Assembly: GCA_021827445.1 (NCBI GenBank)
Contig: JAKAVW010000020.1
Span: forward strand, 1-19,247
DNA: 19,247 nucleotides
Origin: Pseudomonadota bacterium
GTDB taxonomy: Bacteria > Pseudomonadota > Gammaproteobacteria > Acidithiobacillales > Acidithiobacillaceae
Direction of reading: 5' to 3'
In this document: in pieces, positions 15,789 to 19,247 of the stretch
Numbering within the stretch: the first letter of the stretch is position 1
Layout of the letters: each line of letters starts with the position of its first letter
The notes under the pieces: generated by a model
Seen by the model: only the letters and a program-made list of their open reading frames with translations
What the model was told of the DNA's origin: nothing
Database searches by the model: none
Translations under genes and position numbers: made by a program

Positions 15789-15802
15789 TGGCGCGGGCGC
15801 CA
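15789..15802 (-). terminator. Candidate terminator/attenuator between bufC and the Tat/DsrE gene
   Basis: On the minus strand TGGCG-CCCG-CGCCA forms a 5-bp GC-rich stem followed by TTTTATG. It lies about 30 nt after the bufC stop and 40 nt before the next gene. It would end or dampen the bufferin operon message. The T run is short. Confidence 0.45.
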
Positions 15803-15829
15803 AAGGATAAAATGACAAAGAGTACCCCA

Positions 15830-16624
15830 TCAGGCCGCGACTTGAATCCCTGTAATCAGACCTCGAGTAAACGCCCAATCCATCGCGCTTTGCAAATCGA
15901 ATGATTCGTTGACGAGCGATCCGACTTGCACAGCAACATCCACCGCCTCGGAAAGCACCGCCTTTTCCCGCAAGGCAAAAAGCCAGCGCCACAGAACGGG
16001 CGATATGGTTTCAACAGTTACCTGGTGCTGATCCCGATAAATGGCCACTGCCGCGGCCTCACCATGCGTCAAGGCCGATTTGGCATCCAGTTTTTCCTCG
16101 GGAGTCCCCTGAGCGGCGACCCAGAGCTTTGCGACGGGATAGGCGGAAATCAGCAGTTGCAGCGACGGTGCGAACCGGATCCGCAAATCCGGCCACTGTT
16201 CCAAACCGATCCCGCCCAGAGCGGCTGGCAACGCCGTGTCTTCCTTAGCGCTCGACAGGGCAACACCCCGTGCCCACTCCAATCGCGCGACATCTGCCAG
16301 ATAAGGATATTGACCGATCTCCGGACGGCTTTCCAGAAAGCGTGGCAGCTCTTCACCATACTCTTGCAGATTACCACTGGATGATGGATGACATCGGCCA
16401 TAACGCAAGGCCAGGCTCCGAAAATAGCGAATGCCCACCAACGCGCCCACTGCGGGATAGGTTGTCTCGAGTGCATCGCGCCACGCGAGATGGACCTGAT
16501 TGTGGTAAATCCACAGATGACGCTCGGCGGCCAGAGCGTCATCGCGGACCCAGGACGATGCTCCTGAAAAATCGGACTGTGTCAGGGCGCGCGCAAACTG
16601 TTCCTGCGATAGCTTTAGCGACAC
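15830..16624 (-). CDS. bufC: BufC-like partner protein, DUF2063
   Basis: This 264-residue protein starts at a GTG overlapping the bufB stop by 10 nt, with AGGAAGG about 6 nt upstream, which implies translational coupling. The N-terminal half is the DUF2063 domain: LWIYHNQVHLAWRDALETTY, PAVGALVGIRYFRSLALRYG, then SGNLQEYGEELPRFLES, matching the HNxxxxLxxALxxxFPxVxxLVGxxxF pattern. The C-terminal half (~155-264) is the less conserved part, with VTVETISPVLWRWLFALREK. DUF2063 proteins accompany DUF692 (MNIO) enzymes and are thought to bind or present the precursor peptide; this one has no signal peptide and should act in the cytoplasm. The name rests on domain and position next to bufB. Confidence 0.87.
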   Translation of the reverse strand: MSLKLSQEQFARALTQSDFSGASSWVRDDALAAERHLWIYHNQVHLAWRDALETTYPAVGALVGIRYFRSLALRYGRCHPSSSGNLQEYGEELPRFLESRPEIGQYPYLADVARLEWARGVALSSAKEDTALPAALGGIGLEQWPDLRIRFAPSLQLLISAYPVAKLWVAAQGTPEEKLDAKSALTHGEAAAVAIYRDQHQVTVETISPVLWRWLFALREKAVLSEAVDVAVQVGSLVNESFDLQSAMDWAFTRGLITGIQVAA

Positions 16625-17484
16625 GAGGGGCCTTCCTGCATGAATAACCGGGCACGTTGCGCCTCATCGACCAACTGCTGGAGCGCCGGAAGATTGGCAT
16701 CCCGCTCGATGAGGGTGGGACGGGGTCCCGCGCGGTCCAGAATGCGACGATACAGCGCCCAGACATCGTCTGAGACGGAGCGGTCATGGCTGTCAATCCA
16801 GACACTACCGTCCCGGAATTGGTTGAGGTGGCATCCGGCCAAATGGATTTCCTCCACCGCCGAGAAACGGATTGTATCCAGGAAAATTTGCGGATCCTCG
16901 CCATGATTTCTGCTGTTGACATAGAGATTGGTGACATCCAGGAGTATCCCGCAACCGGTGCGATCCACCAGGGCATTCAGCAGATCGGCCTCGTTGATCT
17001 GGTCCTCTTTATAGCGCAGATAAGCGGCAATGGGCTCGATGAGTATCGTGCGACCGAGGACGCTTTGCACTTGTTCTATGTGATCAGACACCCGTATCAG
17101 CGTTTCCCGGGTGAAGGGCATGGGGAGCAAGTGGTTAAAATGCGCCCCCTGAAGCCCCGTCCAACAGACATGTTCAGAAACCACGAAAGGTTCTGAATGC
17201 ACGACAAGCTCCTGCAGGGACCGGACATGCCGGTCGTCCAATGTGTCATTACCAAGGCCAAGCCCTACTCCATGAATACTTACCGCATAGTCCTGACGCA
17301 GGAGATCCAGATCTGCACGGGCAGGGCTCCCCGCGTTAAAGTAATTTTCGGCATGTATTTCAATAAAATCCACAGACGGCCGGAGTAACCTCCACGCCTC
17401 ATGCTGGGCTACCCGCAGCCCAATGCCAATACGCGTTCGATCAGGAGCATTGGCATCGTTTACTGCGCACGTTCCTTGATCCAC
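16615..17484 (-). CDS. bufB: MNIO (DUF692) enzyme modifying bufferin-like precursors
   Basis: This 289-residue TIM-barrel multinuclear non-heme iron oxidative enzyme is expected to convert precursor cysteines (to thiooxazole-type heterocycles in studied bufferins) in the cytoplasm. DUF692 marks are visible: IGIGLRVAQHEAW, FIEIHAENYF, SIHGVGLGLG, VVSEHVCW, LLPMPFTRETL, TGCGILLDVTNLYVNSRNHG, EIHLAG, IDSHDRSV, and PTLIERDANLP. Putative metal-binding His, Asp and Glu positions appear retained. Two family-typical spots differ: the ENPSSYL motif reads E150-P-I-AAYL, and LAGH reads LAGC (C218). The start is a GTG inside the end of the second bufA, with GGAG 7 nt upstream, giving a 25-nt overlap and tight coupling to the precursor gene. 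Family assignment is strong; substrate follows from the adjacent precursors. Confidence 0.92.
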   Translation of the reverse strand: MDQGTCAVNDANAPDRTRIGIGLRVAQHEAWRLLRPSVDFIEIHAENYFNAGSPARADLDLLRQDYAVSIHGVGLGLGNDTLDDRHVRSLQELVVHSEPFVVSEHVCWTGLQGAHFNHLLPMPFTRETLIRVSDHIEQVQSVLGRTILIEPIAAYLRYKEDQINEADLLNALVDRTGCGILLDVTNLYVNSRNHGEDPQIFLDTIRFSAVEEIHLAGCHLNQFRDGSVWIDSHDRSVSDDVWALYRRILDRAGPRPTLIERDANLPALQQLVDEAQRARLFMQEGPSCR

Positions 17485-17909
17485 TTGGCTGCTCCGGCAA
17501 AATATTCAGCGGCGGACCGGTTATAGATCTCCGCTTCCCGCAGCATAGGCACGGCTTTGATGGCGGCCCGCCTGGCGGCCGGAAGCGCCATGATCTTTTT
17601 GATATGCGCTGCCGCAGCGGCCCCAGGTATAGCCGTCCCTCCGACTTCCGTACAGACCCCCGCCGGCATCCAGACATAAGCGTTGGGATCGTGCGCCTGC
17701 GGTGCCGTTCCAGCGCAAGAGCCCGTCGCGGTCAGGCAGTCGTTCTTATGTACCGCATTGACGCCCCAGCAACGCACCCAGCCCTGATGCCAGGCCTGAG
17801 TCGCCGTGGTGGCCTGCGCCGCATTACCAATTACCAGGCCGGCGCCACCGGTGAGTGCAAACACCATTGCCCGTTTTACCCATCTGAGAGAGAGTGGTTG
17901 TTCCATCAT
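17460..17909 (-). CDS. bufA: Bufferin-like precursor 2 (BufA/DUF2282 type, extended)
   Basis: This 149-residue secreted precursor starts at the ATG (17909) 8 nt after AAGGAG; an upstream in-frame extension to 17963 is rejected because it lacks such a site and has no signal character. A Sec-type signal (RWVKRAMVFALTGGAGLVIG, predicted cut after AAQA) precedes a core with four cysteines: VRCWGVN, KNDCLT, GSCAG and AGVCTEVGG. These match the DUF2282 pattern CYGV-KAGKNDCA-HSCAG-PKGxCxxxxGG. After GGTAIPG comes a ~45-residue helical tail (IKKIMALPAARRAAIKAVPM and IYNRSAAEYFAGAAKWIK) that ordinary short DUF2282 proteins lack. Studied bufferins bind copper after modification by BufB/BufC; that role here is inference. 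It is a tandem duplicate of the gene upstream, 70 nt away. Confidence 0.87.
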   Translation of the reverse strand: MMEQPLSLRWVKRAMVFALTGGAGLVIGNAAQATTATQAWHQGWVRCWGVNAVHKNDCLTATGSCAGTAPQAHDPNAYVWMPAGVCTEVGGTAIPGAAAAAHIKKIMALPAARRAAIKAVPMLREAEIYNRSAAEYFAGAAKWIKERAQ

Positions 17910-17979
17910 GATCGTTACTCCTTCTATTTCCGGTGAATCCCCGCCCAGACCACGACGCTGCATCCATGAACAGCAGCGG

Positions 17980-18432
17980 CTAATGGTGGCTTTGTTTTGC
18001 CCCTTTTACCGCCTCTGAAAAATACTCCGCCGTGGATTGGTAATAGAGCCGGGCATTATGTATGGATATGTCGGTCAGCGTGTTATGCCGTTTTTCCGGA
18101 GTCATTTGCATCACCGTTTGCAGCGCCGAGTCAGCACTCAGACCAGGGATGGCACCACCGCCTATCTCCTTGCACACACCCGCAGGCATCAACACATAGG
18201 CATCAGGATCATGCGCCTTGGGATCGTGGCCGATGCACGACGCCGTGCCGGTCAGACAATCATTCTTGTACGCGGCATTGACACCCCAGCAGCGCACCCA
18301 ACCCTGGTGCCATGCCTGCGCTGCGGTGGCGGCCTGCGCTGCACGGTCTGCCGTGGAGTGGGCCAATAATCCGGCCAGGGCCAATCCGCCGGCCATCCGG
18401 AACCAGTCTCTTGGCTGCTGTATATTGCTCAT
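17980..18432 (-). CDS. bufA: Bufferin-like precursor 1 (BufA/DUF2282 type, extended)
   Basis: This is the first gene of the operon: a 150-residue secreted precursor starting at ATG 18432 with GGCGGAG about 7 nt upstream. The signal peptide (WFRMAGGLALAGLLAHSTAD, cut likely after AAQA) leads to WHQGWVRCWGVNA, KNDCLTGTASCIG, PDAYVLMPAGVCKEIGG. The same four cysteine positions occur as in the paralogue, and the core between the first and last Cys is near-identical in spacing. The C-terminal tail (LQTVMQMTPEKRHNTLTDIS, then YYQSTAEYFSEAVKGAKQ) aligns with that of precursor 2, especially the S/T-AEYF box. In the fourth-to-last position the GHSCAG-type motif reads ASCIG. Codon-level similarity to its neighbour shows an old tandem duplication. 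The likely product is an exported, cysteine-modified metal-binding peptide; the metal is not shown. Confidence 0.87.
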   Translation of the reverse strand: MSNIQQPRDWFRMAGGLALAGLLAHSTADRAAQAATAAQAWHQGWVRCWGVNAAYKNDCLTGTASCIGHDPKAHDPDAYVLMPAGVCKEIGGGAIPGLSADSALQTVMQMTPEKRHNTLTDISIHNARLYYQSTAEYFSEAVKGAKQSHH

Positions 18433-18814
18433 TTATGTTCTCCGCCCTCATGTCAAGCGTCAACCAACCACCTAGGATAGTTTCATAAATACCACAGCAC
18501 TGCAATATTTTTCAATAATTGTTCCCGCCACGATGAATACATCAATTATGTGAGAAAATTATATAAAAGTAATATATTGTGGGTTCTAAAATTTAAGATC
18601 GCTGACTAATGTTAATGTTACCGCTTTTAACCAAGCCAATTGTCTCCCCAAGCCGGTACTGGTAGTATGTTGAGCATCCGCGTGAGGCGATCATGGTTAG
18701 CGACGTGCCTGACTGAAGCGACGCGCGGTTTCCACGTTCGTTACCGGAGTTCCAACGCATGTTTCCCAACAAAGCGGCTTGCGGGGACGATTGAATTTGA
18801 AAGTCACCCTGAAA
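18433..18814. other. Intergenic region between the bufferin operon and sensor gene
   Basis: This 382-bp gap holds no credible gene. The part nearest bufA (about 18480-18600) is clearly AT-rich (for example TTATATAAAAGTAATATATT near 18559) in contrast to the surrounding DNA, as expected for a regulated promoter. TAATGT occurs twice in tandem near 18607-18619. The rest (18640-18814) is ordinary GC content with no motif I recognise. No ECF-type promoter or known copper-regulator box could be identified with confidence. Confidence 0.6.
18486..18515 (-). promoter_or_regulatory. Weak candidate promoter of the bufferin operon
   Basis: On the minus strand TTGAAA (5/6 to -35) is followed after 18 nt by TATTTA (3/6 to -10), about 55 nt before the first bufA start. 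The -10 is poor, so an activator or alternative sigma factor may be needed. Bufferin operons elsewhere are often under ECF sigma factors; no gene for one is in this window. Confidence 0.25.
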
Positions 18815-19247
18815 ATGCCTGCATTTCTCACCCGCCCCATCACCATACCGCCCTACCGGTGGACCATGTTTCTGGTCTTTTGGGGGACGTTGGTAGGAGT
18901 ATTGGCTTTTTCCGGATGGTATGCATGGTTCTCCTGGCATCGCTATGAGCAGGACAGTGAGTATCGTCTGACGCTGGAATCCGACATGGTCGCGACCGTC
19001 GCGCAGAAACTGCTGGACGGCCACGCCTCCGGGCTTCAGTTTTTGGGGGTGCAATTACAGCGGGCAGACGCACTGCATCATCCCCGCCGCGCCCGGACGC
19101 TCCTGCTGGATTATCAGAAGGCCACTTCGGAGATCGCCAGCGCGAATCTTATCGCACCAAATGGCCAGGTCATTGCCTCCACGGCGGTACCGGCGGGGCA
19201 GCCGCTGCCGGATTTTCGTAACGATCCGGCCATCTGGCCCGGTTTTC
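18815..19247 (+). CDS. Membrane sensor protein, N-terminal part (3' end outside window)
   Basis: An open frame runs from ATG 18815 to the window end (144 complete codons). A single membrane segment follows a short cytoplasmic head (YRWTMFLVFWGTLVGVLAFS then GWYAWFSW, ~residues 13-40). The rest looks like the start of a periplasmic sensing domain: a long helix (QDSEYRLTLESDMVATVAQK), a second helix (LLLDYQKATSEIASANLIAP) and NGQVIASTAV, a pattern typical of Cache/PDC input domains in diguanylate cyclases, histidine kinases or chemoreceptors. The output domain is not in the window. A TTG at 18791, with GGGG 5 nt before, is an alternative start. It is divergent from the bufferin operon, so a shared regulatory region is possible. 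Confidence 0.75.
   Translation, partial: MPAFLTRPITIPPYRWTMFLVFWGTLVGVLAFSGWYAWFSWHRYEQDSEYRLTLESDMVATVAQKLLDGHASGLQFLGVQLQRADALHHPRRARTLLLDYQKATSEIASANLIAPNGQVIASTAVPAGQPLPDFRNDPAIWPGF

Noticed and set aside
15744..15992. 82-codon minus-strand frame between bufC and the Tat/DsrE gene
   Set aside because: Mostly an out-of-frame read of the bufC end; no ribosome-binding site of its own and a hairpin falls inside it.
18593..19054. 153-codon minus-strand frame over the intergenic region and the sensor start
   Set aside because: It overlaps the membrane-segment coding region of the plus-strand sensor, which has better protein character; no family recognised.
1..19247. CRISPR arrays, tRNA or rRNA genes, phage genes
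   Set aside because: No regularly spaced repeats, tRNA-like cloverleaf or rRNA segments, and no phage or transposase proteins were seen, apart from the intron remnant.

Overview
The window reads as chromosomal DNA of a moderately GC-rich Gram-negative bacterium. The genes present (RNase E, CysRS, GluRS, RluC, PBP1A, EPS/LPS-type glycosyltransferases, a bufferin-type cluster) and their general sequence character suggest a proteobacterium of the Acidithiobacillus type. That placement is inference from memory of gene content, not a computed assignment.

Left region (1-5250): the 3' part of galE is followed by a short remnant of deleted glycosyltransferase sequence. Next comes a very large tripartite protein (sulfotransferase, coiled coil, GT4, GT2), which fits a surface-polysaccharide locus. 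A non-coding stretch of about 0.65 kb follows. On the minus strand I read it as a shrunken group II intron, lodged just after the terminator-like hairpin of the next gene.

Central housekeeping region (5249-14910): a minus-strand rluC-gph-like pair overlaps by 4 nt and is divergent from rne (RNase E). A minus-strand gltX-cysS pair (two aminoacyl-tRNA synthetases) is divergent from a class A penicillin-binding protein gene (mrcA). The gltX/mrcA intergenic region holds a large dyad symmetry and a promoter that would give leaderless gltX mRNA. The PBP1A has an intact transpeptidase but altered glycosyltransferase motifs.

Right accessory region (14935-18814): a minus-strand operon encodes two paralogous secreted four-cysteine precursors of the BufA/DUF2282 type, a DUF692 MNIO enzyme (BufB) and a DUF2063 partner (BufC). 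Beyond a candidate terminator lies a Tat-exported DsrE-like protein. This is a bufferin-type RiPP system, a family linked to copper sequestration, with non-standard features: two long precursors sharing a C-terminal helical extension, and a BufB with altered family motifs. It is the most interesting system in the window. The window ends in the 5' part of a membrane sensor protein on the plus strand.
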